Source: an uncultured Parabacteroides sp.
GTDB taxonomy: Bacteria; Bacteroidota; Bacteroidia; Bacteroidales; Tannerellaceae
Length of the DNA: 64,000 nucleotides
Reading direction: 5' to 3'
NCBI GenBank assembly: GCA_910577325.1
Contig: CAJTMR010000004.1
Span: forward strand, 113,134-177,133
Shown: positions 26,797-35,536 of the stretch, one piece after another
Numbering within the stretch: the stretch's first letter is position 1
How the letters are laid out: each line of letters begins with the position of its first letter
The notes under the pieces: model-generated
Told to the model about the DNA's origin: nothing
Database searches by the model: none
What the model saw: only the letters and a program-made list of their open reading frames with translations
Program-made: the position numbers and the translations under genes

Positions 26797-29401
26797 ATTC
26801 GATTGTCAGCTCTAACTTCTGCAACGCCTTGTCGGCTGACGAACCGCCGTAAAGTATCTGGTACTTTCCGGGGCGGATTTCCGTCGTTTGCGTGTTGTCG
26901 TTAAAAGAGTGGAAAGCTTCGGGGGCCAGTTCGATGTTGACTTCCTGGCTGTCGCCGGCTTTTACGTGTACACGCTGGAAGGCCTTCAGTGTCTTGATCG
27001 GCCCTTCCGGATCATTCGGGTTTTTGATGTAGACCTGTGCAACTTCATCACCATCCGTTTTGCCGGTGTTGGCGATGTCGAATGTCAGTGTGACGGACTG
27101 GCCTTTGGCGATCTTGCCGAAAGACAGTTTGGCATTCCGGTAGGCGAAGCTCGTGTAGCTCAAACCGTATCCGAATGGGTAAAGCGGCGTTTCGGTCATG
27201 TAGCGATAGGTGCGGCCTTTCATGCTGTAGTCTTCGAAGTCCGGCAGCTGGTCGATCGATTTGTAGAATGTGACCGGCAAACGGCCTGACGGGTTGTAGT
27301 CGCCGAACAGGATGTCGGCAACTGCCGTTCCGGCTTCTTGTCCGCCATACCAGGCATTCAGGATGGCGTCGATGTTGTCGTTTTCCCAGTTCAAAGCCAA
27401 GGCGCTGCCTGTACAAAGCACGTAAACGACCGGTTTTCCTGTCGCTTTTAATGCTTTTACCATTTCTTGCTGTACTTTCGGTATTTCGATATGGGTACGG
27501 TCTCCTTTCTTGAAGCCTTCCACGTTGACAGGCATCTCTTCACCTTCCAGGCGGGGTGAAATACCGCCGACATAGACGATCACGTCCGCATCTTTGACTT
27601 TCGCGGCTGTGGCGGCATAATCGACAGCTCGGCGTGTGCCGATCTGGAAGTTGAGGTCGGCGCTACCCGTGCGTTGCATATATTCGATCTTGACAGGATA
27701 GCTTTTCCCCTTTTCCGCATTCAGTATATATGTCTTTTCCGCTCCGTATTCGTTTTCCCATACTTCGGCGACTTTTTCGTCTCCGATGAAGAGACGGAAG
27801 GCGTCGTTCCCCGATAGTTTGATTTCGACCTGTTCCGTTTCGGGTGCTTGAAACTCGCCGGTGAAACGTGCCGTGAAGTTCGTCAGGTTCACGTTCGGAG
27901 CAAACTGCGTGTTGCCGCCTGTCGTGTAATGCAATTGGCTTGCTAAACCTTTGTAGACGGCTTCTCCCTTGAATTCCGTATTGTTGAAGAACTCGGAGGC
28001 GAATCCCTGTCCGGCAGGAGAGGTGATATGGTTGCCCAGGTCTTGGATTACGAAGTCGGCTGCATGGTTACATCCTAATTCGTAGATTACTTCTGTACCG
28101 GGCACTTTGTTGCGGATGCCTTCCAATATCGTTACGGTATGTGTGGGGAAACCGTTGTAGTTCGCCCAAAGCATGGTCGAGTCGGCAGCATTGGGGCCGA
28201 CGACTGCGATTTTCCGGATCGTTTTGCTCAACGGCAGTGTGTTGTTTTTGTTTTTCAGTAATACCATGCTCTTGTGTGCCATTTCGAGTGCTTGTGCCAC
28301 ATGTTCGGGGCTTTCCACTACGCTGTACGGGATTTGTGCGTATGGGACCCGTTCGTTTGGATCCAACATACCCAGTTCGAAACGTCCTTTCAACAGGCGG
28401 CGTAGGGAAACATCCAAGTCGTTTTCGGATATCTTCCCGTCTTTCAGGGCTTTGATCAAAGACCGGTAGCTGTTTCCGCATTCCAGGTCTGTCCCGTTCA
28501 GGACGGCATCTGCGGAGGCGCTTTCCGCATCGGGATGCGTTTCGTGGCGGGGCGTACGCTCGTCTTTTTGCCAGAAGTCGTTGATGGCTCCGCAATCGGA
28601 AAGGATGATGTCTTCGTATCCCCAGCTATTCCGAAGGATATCGATGAGCAGTTTGTCGCTGCTGCAACAGGGTTTGCCTTGATAGCGGTTGTAGGCACAC
28701 ATGACTTCCTGCACGTTTCCTTCTTTCACCAATGCCTCGAAAGCCGGCAGGTAGGTTTGCCATAAATCGCGGGGTGTCACTGCTACGTCAAATTCATGAC
28801 GGTTCCATTCCGGTCCGCTATGGACGGCGTAATGTTTGGCACAAGCGTGTGTCTTGAAATATTTCGGATCGTCTCCCTGCAAACCTTTCACTACGGCGAC
28901 GCCCATCCGTTCCGTCAGGTACGGATCTTCTCCGTATGTTTCCATGCCGCGGCCCCAGCGGGGATCACGGAAGATGTTGATATTCGGAGTCCAGAAGGTC
29001 AACCCTTTGTAGCGGTCGTACTCCTTGTCTCGTTGATACTGGTGGTATTTGGCACGGGCTTCATCACTCACCATCGTAAATGTCTCGTACAGGGCGTTGT
29101 CATCGAAAGTTGCCGCCATTGCGATTGCTTGAGGGAAAACAGTCGCCTTTCCGGCACGTGCGACACCATGCAAAGCTTCGTTCCACCAATCATATTCGGG
29201 AATACCGAGGCGTTCGATTGCCGGAGTCGTATTCATCATTTGCCCGACTTTCTCTTCGGGAGTGAGGCGCTTCAAAAGATCGTCTATACGTTCGTCGATA
29301 GAGAGATCGGGGTTGCGAAACGGATAGTCTTCTTGTCTTTGGGTGCAAGAAACAGACAGCAATAATGTCAAGGCTGCCACTGTCAGGTGTTTCATTCTCA
29401 T
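26795..29401 (-). CDS. Glycoside hydrolase family 3 lipoprotein with PA14 insert
   Basis: This 868-residue lipoprotein has its lipid cysteine at residue 19 (LLLSVSC). The GH3 N-terminal barrel (about 30-340) carries EYDWWNEALHGVAR, AKHYAVHSG and the nucleophile Asp269 in IILSDCGAI. The GH3 C-terminal sandwich is interrupted by a PA14-like domain (about 460-600, EFFNNTEFKGEAVYKGL), and a fibronectin-III-like domain closes the protein (about 770-868). The DWWNEALHG motif is typical of the beta-xylosidase/beta-glucosidase branch of GH3. No SusC/SusD lies beside it, so it may act alone in the periplasm or at the surface. The exact substrate is open. Confidence 0.92.
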   Translation of the reverse strand: MRMKHLTVAALTLLLSVSCTQRQEDYPFRNPDLSIDERIDDLLKRLTPEEKVGQMMNTTPAIERLGIPEYDWWNEALHGVARAGKATVFPQAIAMAATFDDNALYETFTMVSDEARAKYHQYQRDKEYDRYKGLTFWTPNINIFRDPRWGRGMETYGEDPYLTERMGVAVVKGLQGDDPKYFKTHACAKHYAVHSGPEWNRHEFDVAVTPRDLWQTYLPAFEALVKEGNVQEVMCAYNRYQGKPCCSSDKLLIDILRNSWGYEDIILSDCGAINDFWQKDERTPRHETHPDAESASADAVLNGTDLECGNSYRSLIKALKDGKISENDLDVSLRRLLKGRFELGMLDPNERVPYAQIPYSVVESPEHVAQALEMAHKSMVLLKNKNNTLPLSKTIRKIAVVGPNAADSTMLWANYNGFPTHTVTILEGIRNKVPGTEVIYELGCNHAADFVIQDLGNHITSPAGQGFASEFFNNTEFKGEAVYKGLASQLHYTTGGNTQFAPNVNLTNFTARFTGEFQAPETEQVEIKLSGNDAFRLFIGDEKVAEVWENEYGAEKTYILNAEKGKSYPVKIEYMQRTGSADLNFQIGTRRAVDYAATAAKVKDADVIVYVGGISPRLEGEEMPVNVEGFKKGDRTHIEIPKVQQEMVKALKATGKPVVYVLCTGSALALNWENDNIDAILNAWYGGQEAGTAVADILFGDYNPSGRLPVTFYKSIDQLPDFEDYSMKGRTYRYMTETPLYPFGYGLSYTSFAYRNAKLSFGKIAKGQSVTLTFDIANTGKTDGDEVAQVYIKNPNDPEGPIKTLKAFQRVHVKAGDSQEVNIELAPEAFHSFNDNTQTTEIRPGKYQILYGGSSADKALQKLELTIE

Positions 29402-29490
29402 GTTATTAAATTTTAGATATTGTATGATTTACGTTTTTGCCTTATTGTAAGATGTTTGTTATTAGGTGTTTATTGCGATAAATCGTATTG

Positions 29491-29521
29491 CAAAACTAAT
29501 GTTTTACTTGTATTTCTTCAA
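29491..29521 (-). promoter_or_regulatory. Promoter of the GH3 gene
   Basis: On the minus strand, TTG (29519-29521) and TAGTTTTG (29491-29498) are separated by 20 bases, fitting Bacteroidetes -33 and -7 boxes. The leader to the ATG at 29401 would be about 85 bases. Confidence 0.5.
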
Positions 29522-29571
29522 GTAGAATTTCTTAAAATAGGTTACATCGTCCGTTATTTGGGCAAATGTCC

Positions 29572-29579
29572 TATTTTTG
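29572..29579 (+). promoter_or_regulatory. -7 element of the small lipoprotein gene
   Basis: TATTTTTG matches the -7 consensus, 29 bases upstream of the ATG at 29609. The only TTTG nearby (29557-29560) is too close to be a standard -33 box. Confidence 0.4.
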
Positions 29580-29608
29580 CAAACTTGAAATAATAAAAAG
29601 AAGAAGCA

Positions 29609-30487
29609 ATGAAGAGATTTTTGAGTATGCTTTTGATAGCGGTGGGATTTGCGTCTTGTGGAGAGGATGACGAACCGTATGTTCCGGAGTTGAACAAGCT
29701 TACGAATGTGACATGTATGAAAGATGGGAAGGTGTTCTTTAACGCGGATATCACATACGACCAGGACGAGCAGATCAACCGGATCATGCTGAACACGGAA
29801 GGAATCCGGTTTACCGATAATTATATTGTCGTGGGCAATACGATATCCGTAAGCGGCGTGAAGATGATCAATGGTTCCGTGACCGATCCGTTTGTCCATA
29901 CGGTTTACACGTTGGGCGGAAATATGATTGCGGCCAAAGAGGAAAAATCCGAAAACAAGAATATGGGCAACGCCGTCTATACGGCGGTAGAGAACAGGTA
30001 CACCTATAATTCCAATTGGCTGAAATCGGTTTCGCAGGTTATCCAGTGGCCGAATGAAAACGGTTCGGGCTATCAGACGCGAGAAATGGGCGAAGTGGAC
30101 CGCTATTCATGGGAAGACGGGAATGTGGTGCATTATGCTTATCTGCCACAGAAAGAGATTACGTATGAATACAATGCTCAATTGCGTCCGGAGAATTTCC
30201 CTTTCCGGGTTGTCAATTCACTCCAGCCGGTCGGTTTCGACGTGGTTTCGCCTGTCAACCTGCTGTATGGGAAAATGAACCGGAACCTGCCGACCCGTGC
30301 CTATTGGTATAATGTTTCCGAAGCCGCGGATATCTGTGCCGAATATACATTCCGTTACACGTTGACCGGCGATTATATCACCGGCATGACGGTCGAAGAA
30401 AAGATCAACCCCGTGAATGGCGCGACTTCGGGAAAACATACCTATGAGTATACGTTTACTTACAATTTCGTGGCAGGGCAGGAGTGA
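29609..30487 (+). CDS. Predicted surface lipoprotein of unknown function
   Basis: This 292-residue protein has a short lipoprotein signal (LLIAVGFASC, Cys17) directly followed by the acidic GEDDE, which fits the known Bacteroidetes signal for export of lipoproteins to the cell surface. The rest is beta-rich with repeated Tyr-rich strands (NRYTYNSNWLKSV, EITYEYNAQLRP, TFRYTLTGDYI, YEYTFTYNFV). The pattern resembles the DUF4595-type lipoproteins of Bacteroidetes, but I cannot confirm that. It converges on trmD with only six bases between the two genes. The function is unknown. Confidence 0.8.
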   Translation: MKRFLSMLLIAVGFASCGEDDEPYVPELNKLTNVTCMKDGKVFFNADITYDQDEQINRIMLNTEGIRFTDNYIVVGNTISVSGVKMINGSVTDPFVHTVYTLGGNMIAAKEEKSENKNMGNAVYTAVENRYTYNSNWLKSVSQVIQWPNENGSGYQTREMGEVDRYSWEDGNVVHYAYLPQKEITYEYNAQLRPENFPFRVVNSLQPVGFDVVSPVNLLYGKMNRNLPTRAYWYNVSEAADICAEYTFRYTLTGDYITGMTVEEKINPVNGATSGKHTYEYTFTYNFVAGQE

Positions 30488-30493
30488 GGCTGC

Positions 30494-31171
30494 TTATTTC
30501 AACAGGTCGGGACGCAGGCGGGCTGTCCTTTCCTGGGCTTGTTGCAGGCGCCATTCCTCGATCTTGCGTTGGTGTCCGGATAGCAGGATTTCCGGTACTT
30601 TCCAACCGTTATAGTCGGCCGGACGGGTATAGACCGGAGGAGCCAGCAAATCATCCTGGAACGAGTCGGAGAGGGCGCTTTGCTCATCGCCAATGGCTCC
30701 GGGGATGAGGCGTACGACGGCATCCGTGATGATGGCGGCTGCCAGCTCGCCTCCTGTCAGGACATAGTCGCCGACGGATATTTCCTTTGTTATCAGGTGC
30801 TCGCGGATGCGGTAGTCGATACCTTTATAATGTCCGCAAAGGATAATCAGATTGTCCAGCATCGACATGCTGTTTGCCATCGGCTGATTGAAGGTCTCGC
30901 CGTCGGGCGACGTGTAGATTACTTCGTCATAATCCCTCTCGCTCTTTAAAGCCGAGATGGCACGGTCGATGGGTTCGATCTGCATGACCATGCCGGCTTC
31001 ACCCCCGAAAGGATAATCGTCCACGCGCCGCCATTTGTTGGTCGTGTAATCTCGCAGGTTATGTAAGTGTATTTCTGCCAAACCTTTGTCTTGTGCCCGT
31101 TTCACAATGGAGCAGTTCACCATTCCTTCGATCATCTCGGGAAGTACGGTCAGTATATCTATGCGCATCAT
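30494..31171 (-). CDS. trmD: tRNA (guanine37-N1)-methyltransferase
   Basis: This 225-residue SPOUT enzyme methylates G37 next to the anticodon, using S-adenosylmethionine, to prevent +1 frameshifting. Visible motifs are MRIDILTVLPEMIEG at the N-terminus, DDYPFGGEAGMVMQIEP, ILCGHYKGIDYRI and the trefoil-knot region ISVGDYVLTGGELAA, then LLAPPVYTRPADYNGWKVPEIL. Two Met codons begin the frame (31171 and 31168) and either could be used. It stands apart from the ribosomal genes that flank it in many bacteria. pheT is divergent. Confidence 0.97.
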   Translation of the reverse strand: MMRIDILTVLPEMIEGMVNCSIVKRAQDKGLAEIHLHNLRDYTTNKWRRVDDYPFGGEAGMVMQIEPIDRAISALKSERDYDEVIYTSPDGETFNQPMANSMSMLDNLIILCGHYKGIDYRIREHLITKEISVGDYVLTGGELAAAIITDAVVRLIPGAIGDEQSALSDSFQDDLLAPPVYTRPADYNGWKVPEILLSGHQRKIEEWRLQQAQERTARLRPDLLK

Positions 31172-31292
31172 ATTTTATTTCGGATTTATGGTGCAAATGT
31201 AGGAGATTTCCGATAGTCTGCAAAATTAAAGTTTCATGGGCATGCAACTTATTTTCGTTTTGCTGTTGCTCTACATATTAAATAATTATTTG

Positions 31293-31300
31293 TACTTTTG
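31293..31300 (+). promoter_or_regulatory. -7 element of pheT
   Basis: TACTTTTG matches TAnnTTTG. A weak -33 TTG lies at 31266-31268, with a 24-base gap. Transcription would start near 31306, leaving about 50 bases of leader. Confidence 0.5.
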
Positions 31301-31359
31301 TCCGTCAATTTGGCGTCGGCCGGACGGCCCCGTCTCTTTACTGAATAAATTTTAAAACG

Positions 31360-33822
31360 ATGAATATATCTTACAATTGGCTGAAAGATTATCTTGATTT
31401 TGATTTACAGCCTGATGAAGTAGCAGCAGCGCTAACCTCTATCGGTTTGGAAACCGGCGGAGTAGAAGAAGTTCAAACCATTAAAGGCGGATTGGAAGGA
31501 CTTGTCATCGGTGAAGTCCTTACTTGCGAGGAACATCCGAACTCCGATCATTTGCATATCACGACCGTGGATGTAGGCGGTACGGAACCCCTTCAGATTG
31601 TTTGCGGCGCGCCGAACGTGGCTGCCGGACAGAAAGTGGTAGTTGCTGTAAACGGCACTAAATTGTATGATGGGGATGAGTGCTTTACGATCAAGCGTTC
31701 CAAAATCCGCGGTGTTGAATCGAACGGTATGATCTGTGCTGAAGATGAAATCGGTATCGGGACGGATCATGCGGGTATCATCGTGCTGCCGGCAGAGGCG
31801 GTAGTCGGTACTCCGGCCAAAGAATATTATAATGTAAAGAGTGACTACGTTTTGGAAGTCGATATCACGCCGAACCGTGTGGATGCCACTTCCCATTTCG
31901 GCGTGGCTCGTGACTTGGCTGCTTATTTGAAGCAGAACGGCAAGCCTGCCGACTTGAAACGGCCGAATGTGGATGCCTTCAAGATTAATGATGAAACTCC
32001 GGCTATCGAAGTAGTCGTTGAAAATACGGAAGCCTGCCTGCGCTATTCAGGTATTACGATCAAAGGGGTGACTGTAAAGGAAAGTCCGGAATGGTTGCAG
32101 AATCGTTTGAAGGTGATCGGCTTGCGTCCTATCAATAACGTGGTGGACATCACGAACTACATCCTGCACGGTGTGGGACAGCCTTTACACTCTTTCGATG
32201 CGGATAAGATCAAGGGAAATAAAGTCGTGGTACGCTCGGCAACCGAAGGTTCCAAGTTCGTGACGTTAGATGGTGTGGAACGTACGTTGACTGATCGTGA
32301 CTTGATGATTTGCAATGTGGAAGAACCGATGTGTATTGCCGGTGTATTCGGAGGACTCGACTCCGGTGTGACGGAACAGACGCGGAATGTCTTTTTGGAA
32401 TCTGCCACTTTCCATTCGACTTGGATTCGTAAGACAGCCCGCCGCTTTGGTTTGAACACGGATGCTTCTTTCCGTTATGAACGTGGTTTGGACCCCAATC
32501 AGACAATTGAAGTAATGAAACGTGCTGCCTTGTTGATTCAGGAAGTGGCAGGTGGAACGATAACGGGCGCTGTTCAGGATATCTATCCGGTTCCGGTTGC
32601 ACCGTATCGTGTGGAACTGGCGTATGATAAGGTCAATACGCTGATCGGCAAGGTGATTCCGGTCGAAACGGTCAAGAGTATTTTGGAGAGTTTGGAAATG
32701 AAGATCGTTTCCGAAACGGCTGAAGGTTTGGTGATCGATGTGCCCGTATATCGTATCGATGTACAGCGTGATGTTGACGTGATCGAAGACATCCTCCGTA
32801 TCTATGGATATAATAATGTGGAGTTCAGTGACAATGTGAAGTCCAACCTGAGTTATCAGACTCCGACCGACCGCAGTTATAAATTGCAGAATCTGATATC
32901 CGAACAGCTTTGCGGTTGCGGTTTCAACGAGATTCTGAATAATTCGCTGACGCGCTCGGCTTACTATGACAGCCTTTCCACTTATCCGGTTTCTCATTGT
33001 GTGATGCTGATGAATCCGCTGAGTGCCGATCTGAATTGTATGCGCCAGACGTTATTGTTCGGTGGTTTGGAAAGTGTCGAACATAATGCGAAACGCAAGA
33101 ATGGTAATATCCGTTTCTTCGAATTCGGAAATTGTTACGATTACAATATCGATCATAAGAAAGAAGGTGAAACACTGGCTGAGTTCTCGGAAGATTACCG
33201 TTTGGGCTTATGGGTGAGCGGTAGCCGTGTGGATAACAACTGGGCGCATTCGAATGAAAAATCTTCCGTTTACGAACTGAAAGCGTATGTGGAAAATATC
33301 TTGGTCCGTCTTGGTGTGAATTTGCAGAAGGTTATCTTCGGCAAGTTGGTCAACGATATCTATTCGGCGGGTTTGAGCATTACGACTTCGTCTGGTCGCC
33401 AGCTGGGTACAATGGGTATTGTCAACCCGAAGGTTTGCAAGGAAATGGATATTGAAACGGAAGTCTATTATGCAGAACTTTCCTGGACATTGTTGATGAA
33501 AGAAATCAAGAAGAGCAAGGTCACCTTCTCTGAAGTTTCCAAGTTCCCGGCTGTAAAACGCGATCTTGCCTTGTTGTTGGACAAGAACGTCCAGTTTGCC
33601 GAAATAGAAAAGATTGCAACTGAAAGCGAACGTAAATTGTTGAAAGGTGTTACTTTGTTTGATGTATATGAAGGAAAAAACCTGCCGGCAGGCAAGAAGT
33701 CGTATGCTGTCAGTTTCTATTTGCAGGATGAAGGAAAGACTTTGAATGATAAGCAGATCGATGCTATCATGAAAAAGATCCAGACGAATTTGGAACAGAA
33801 GTTAGGCGCACAATTGAGATAA
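31360..33822 (+). CDS. pheT: Phenylalanine-tRNA ligase beta subunit
   Basis: This 820-residue protein is full length for bacterial PheT. An N-terminal tRNA-binding EMAP-like domain (about 40-150, VIGEVLTCEEHPNSDHL) comes first, then the B3/B4 editing domain (about 210-400, INNVVDITNYILHGVGQPLH). The B5 domain (about 400-480) and the catalytic-like core follow, and a ferredoxin-fold anticodon-binding domain (about 725-820, VSKFPAVKRDLALLLD) closes it. It forms an alpha2beta2 ligase with PheS, whose gene is not in this window. The YebC-family gene follows 45 bases later and may be co-transcribed. Confidence 0.97.
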   Translation: MNISYNWLKDYLDFDLQPDEVAAALTSIGLETGGVEEVQTIKGGLEGLVIGEVLTCEEHPNSDHLHITTVDVGGTEPLQIVCGAPNVAAGQKVVVAVNGTKLYDGDECFTIKRSKIRGVESNGMICAEDEIGIGTDHAGIIVLPAEAVVGTPAKEYYNVKSDYVLEVDITPNRVDATSHFGVARDLAAYLKQNGKPADLKRPNVDAFKINDETPAIEVVVENTEACLRYSGITIKGVTVKESPEWLQNRLKVIGLRPINNVVDITNYILHGVGQPLHSFDADKIKGNKVVVRSATEGSKFVTLDGVERTLTDRDLMICNVEEPMCIAGVFGGLDSGVTEQTRNVFLESATFHSTWIRKTARRFGLNTDASFRYERGLDPNQTIEVMKRAALLIQEVAGGTITGAVQDIYPVPVAPYRVELAYDKVNTLIGKVIPVETVKSILESLEMKIVSETAEGLVIDVPVYRIDVQRDVDVIEDILRIYGYNNVEFSDNVKSNLSYQTPTDRSYKLQNLISEQLCGCGFNEILNNSLTRSAYYDSLSTYPVSHCVMLMNPLSADLNCMRQTLLFGGLESVEHNAKRKNGNIRFFEFGNCYDYNIDHKKEGETLAEFSEDYRLGLWVSGSRVDNNWAHSNEKSSVYELKAYVENILVRLGVNLQKVIFGKLVNDIYSAGLSITTSSGRQLGTMGIVNPKVCKEMDIETEVYYAELSWTLLMKEIKKSKVTFSEVSKFPAVKRDLALLLDKNVQFAEIEKIATESERKLLKGVTLFDVYEGKNLPAGKKSYAVSFYLQDEGKTLNDKQIDAIMKKIQTNLEQKLGAQLR

Positions 33823-33867
33823 ATTGAAAATCAAGAATTAAAAATTTAAAAATAAAGATCATAAATC

Positions 33868-34596
33868 ATGGGAAGAGCGTTTGAGTTTCGCAAAGCGAGA
33901 AAGTTTAAGCGTTGGGGCAATATGGCCCGTGTATTTACTAAGTTGGGTAAGGAAATTACGATAGCAGCAAAAGCCGGTGGCCCGGATCCTGAGAATAACC
34001 CTCATTTACGTGCATTGATGCAGAATGCCAAGAAAGAGAACATGCCTAAGGAGAATGTGGAACGTGCTATCAAACGTGCTGTCGAAAAAGATTTCTCTGG
34101 TTATAAGGAAATGACTTACGAAGGTTACGGACCCCACGGTATCGCTATTTTTGTGGAAACGGCAACAGACAATACGACCCGTACGGTAGCAAACGTTCGT
34201 AGTTATTTTAATAAACATGGAGGTTCGCTTGGTACGAGCGGCAGCCTCGAATTTTTGTTTGACCATAAGTGTGTGTTCCATATTGCCAAAAAAGAAGATA
34301 TTTCGTTGGAAGATTTGGAATTGGAATTGATTGATTACGGGGTGGATGAATTGGACGAAGATGAAGATGAAGTCGTGATCTACGGTGAATTTGCCCAAAA
34401 CTCTGCAATCCAGAAATATCTCGAAGAAAATGGTTTCGATATCGTAAGTAGCGAATTTGTCCGTATTCCGAACGATCTGAAAGAGGTAACAGCCGAACAG
34501 CGTGAGGCTATTGAAAAATTGATTGAGAAACTGGAGGAAGACGATGATGTCCAGAATGTGTTCCACAATATGAAGGAAGACGAAAGCGAAGAATAA
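33868..34596 (+). CDS. YebC/PmpR-family protein
   Basis: This 242-residue protein has the family pattern: N-terminal MGRAFEFRKARKFKRWGNMARVF (given here as MGRAFEFRKARK), KLGKEITIAAKAGGPDP, NMPKENVERAIKRA, YGPHGIAIFVE and TDNTTRTVANVR. The C-terminus is strongly acidic (DELDEDEDEVV, EEDDDVQNV). Family members have been described as transcriptional regulators and, more recently, as factors helping ribosomes through proline-rich stalls; which applies here is unknown. It follows pheT closely and ends before a strong terminator. Confidence 0.95.
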   Translation: MGRAFEFRKARKFKRWGNMARVFTKLGKEITIAAKAGGPDPENNPHLRALMQNAKKENMPKENVERAIKRAVEKDFSGYKEMTYEGYGPHGIAIFVETATDNTTRTVANVRSYFNKHGGSLGTSGSLEFLFDHKCVFHIAKKEDISLEDLELELIDYGVDELDEDEDEVVIYGEFAQNSAIQKYLEENGFDIVSSEFVRIPNDLKEVTAEQREAIEKLIEKLEEDDDVQNVFHNMKEDESEE

Positions 34597-34612
34597 GTCC
34601 GTAATTGTTATA

Positions 34613-34665
34613 GAATAAAAAAGGGAGGGTGCAAGGGCTATGCTCTTGTACTCTCTTTTTTATTC
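34613..34665 (+). terminator. Terminator after the YebC-family gene
   Basis: A long stem pairs 34613-34635 (GAATAAAAAAGGGAG...) with 34645-34665 (CTTGTACTCTCTTTTTTATTC, given in part as CTCTCTTTTTTATTC), with a 9-base loop and a few mismatches. It ends in a T-run. Confidence 0.85.
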
Positions 34666-34742
34666 TATATCAGTATTTATATCGAAAATTCTTCTTTACT
34701 TTGTCGCGTTATATTTTAAAACAAATACATTTTTTTAAAGTT

Positions 34743-35497
34743 ATGAAAGGTTTTAGAACTCTGCTTTGCGTTATTTCGTTGGCCTTTTCAGGGGTGATTG
34801 TGAATGATGTGATGGCACAAAAGGAATTGGGAGTGTTTAATTCTTTGGCTGTAGGTGTGGGAGTCGGTACTACGGGTATTGATGTGAATGTGGCGACTCC
34901 CATTACTTCCCGCTTCGATTTGCGTGGTGGTTTTTCCGTTATGCCGAATTTCAGTATGAGCACGGATGTGGATGTTGATGTGGAAGCGGTGGAAGGGATG
35001 AATGTTCCTTCTACGATCGAAATGGAAGGAAGTATCAAGCGGGTTTCCGGTGAATTGCTTGTGAATTATTATCCGTTTAAAAAGGTTCCTTCTTTTTGAC
35101 TGCCGGTGCATACTTTGGTGGGGGAACTTTATTGAAGATAAATGGACATAGCGATCAGTTGAAGGATTTGGTGGACGAGGCTGGAAAAGCCGGGGTCGTG
35201 ATCGGTGATTACACGATTCCGGTAGACGAGAACGGTAATGTTTCCGGTGGTTTGAAGGTCTCCGCTTTCCGTCCGTATGTGGGCTTGGGATTCGGCCGTG
35301 CCGTACCGAGGAAACGGATGGGCGTGATGTTCGAATTGGGCGTCCAGTTTCATGGCAGACCGGATGTCTATACGGACTATGGCAATGTCGATAATTTGTT
35401 GGATGAAGTCGATCCGGACGATACGTTTTCGAAAGTTATGGATAAACTGACTGTTTATCCGGTTATGAAGATACGTTTTTGTGGACGGATTTTCTGA
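34743..35497 (+). pseudogene. Outer-membrane beta-barrel protein gene with a single-base frameshift
   Basis: The first half (34743-35099) starts MKGFRTLLCV with a signal peptide ending DVMAQ, then barrel-like strands (VGVGVGTTGIDVNVATPI, FDLRGGFSVMP, SGELLVNYYPFKKVPSF), and stops at TGA 35097-35099. The second half continues in the -1 frame from about 35096 (LTAGAYFGGG, AFRPYVGLGFGRAVP, VMFELGVQFHG) to the stop at 35495-35497. One extra T in the run TTTTT at 35093-35097 would restore one protein of about 251 residues reading KKVPSFLTAGAYFGGG. The joined protein resembles small Bacteroidetes porin-like barrels of unknown function. The shift may be a true mutation, a phase switch at the T-run or a sequencing error. 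Confidence 0.82.
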
Positions 35498-35536
35498 AAA
35501 TGAAAGCCTGATCGTGAGAGGTCAGGCTTTCATTTT
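35497..35536. terminator. Bidirectional terminator shared by two convergent genes
   Basis: AAAATGAAAGCCTGA (35497-35511) and TCAGGCTTTCATTTT (35522-35536) are a perfect 15-bp inverted repeat with a 10-base loop and A/T tails on both sides. The left arm starts at the last base of the plus-strand stop. The right arm encodes the last codons (MKA and stop) of the minus-strand gene. Confidence 0.9.

Noticed and set aside
35090..35100. Programmed -1 ribosomal frameshifting in the barrel gene
   Set aside because: The bases TCTTTTTGA do not form a standard X XXY YYZ heptamer in the right phase, and no strong downstream stem was seen. An indel is simpler.
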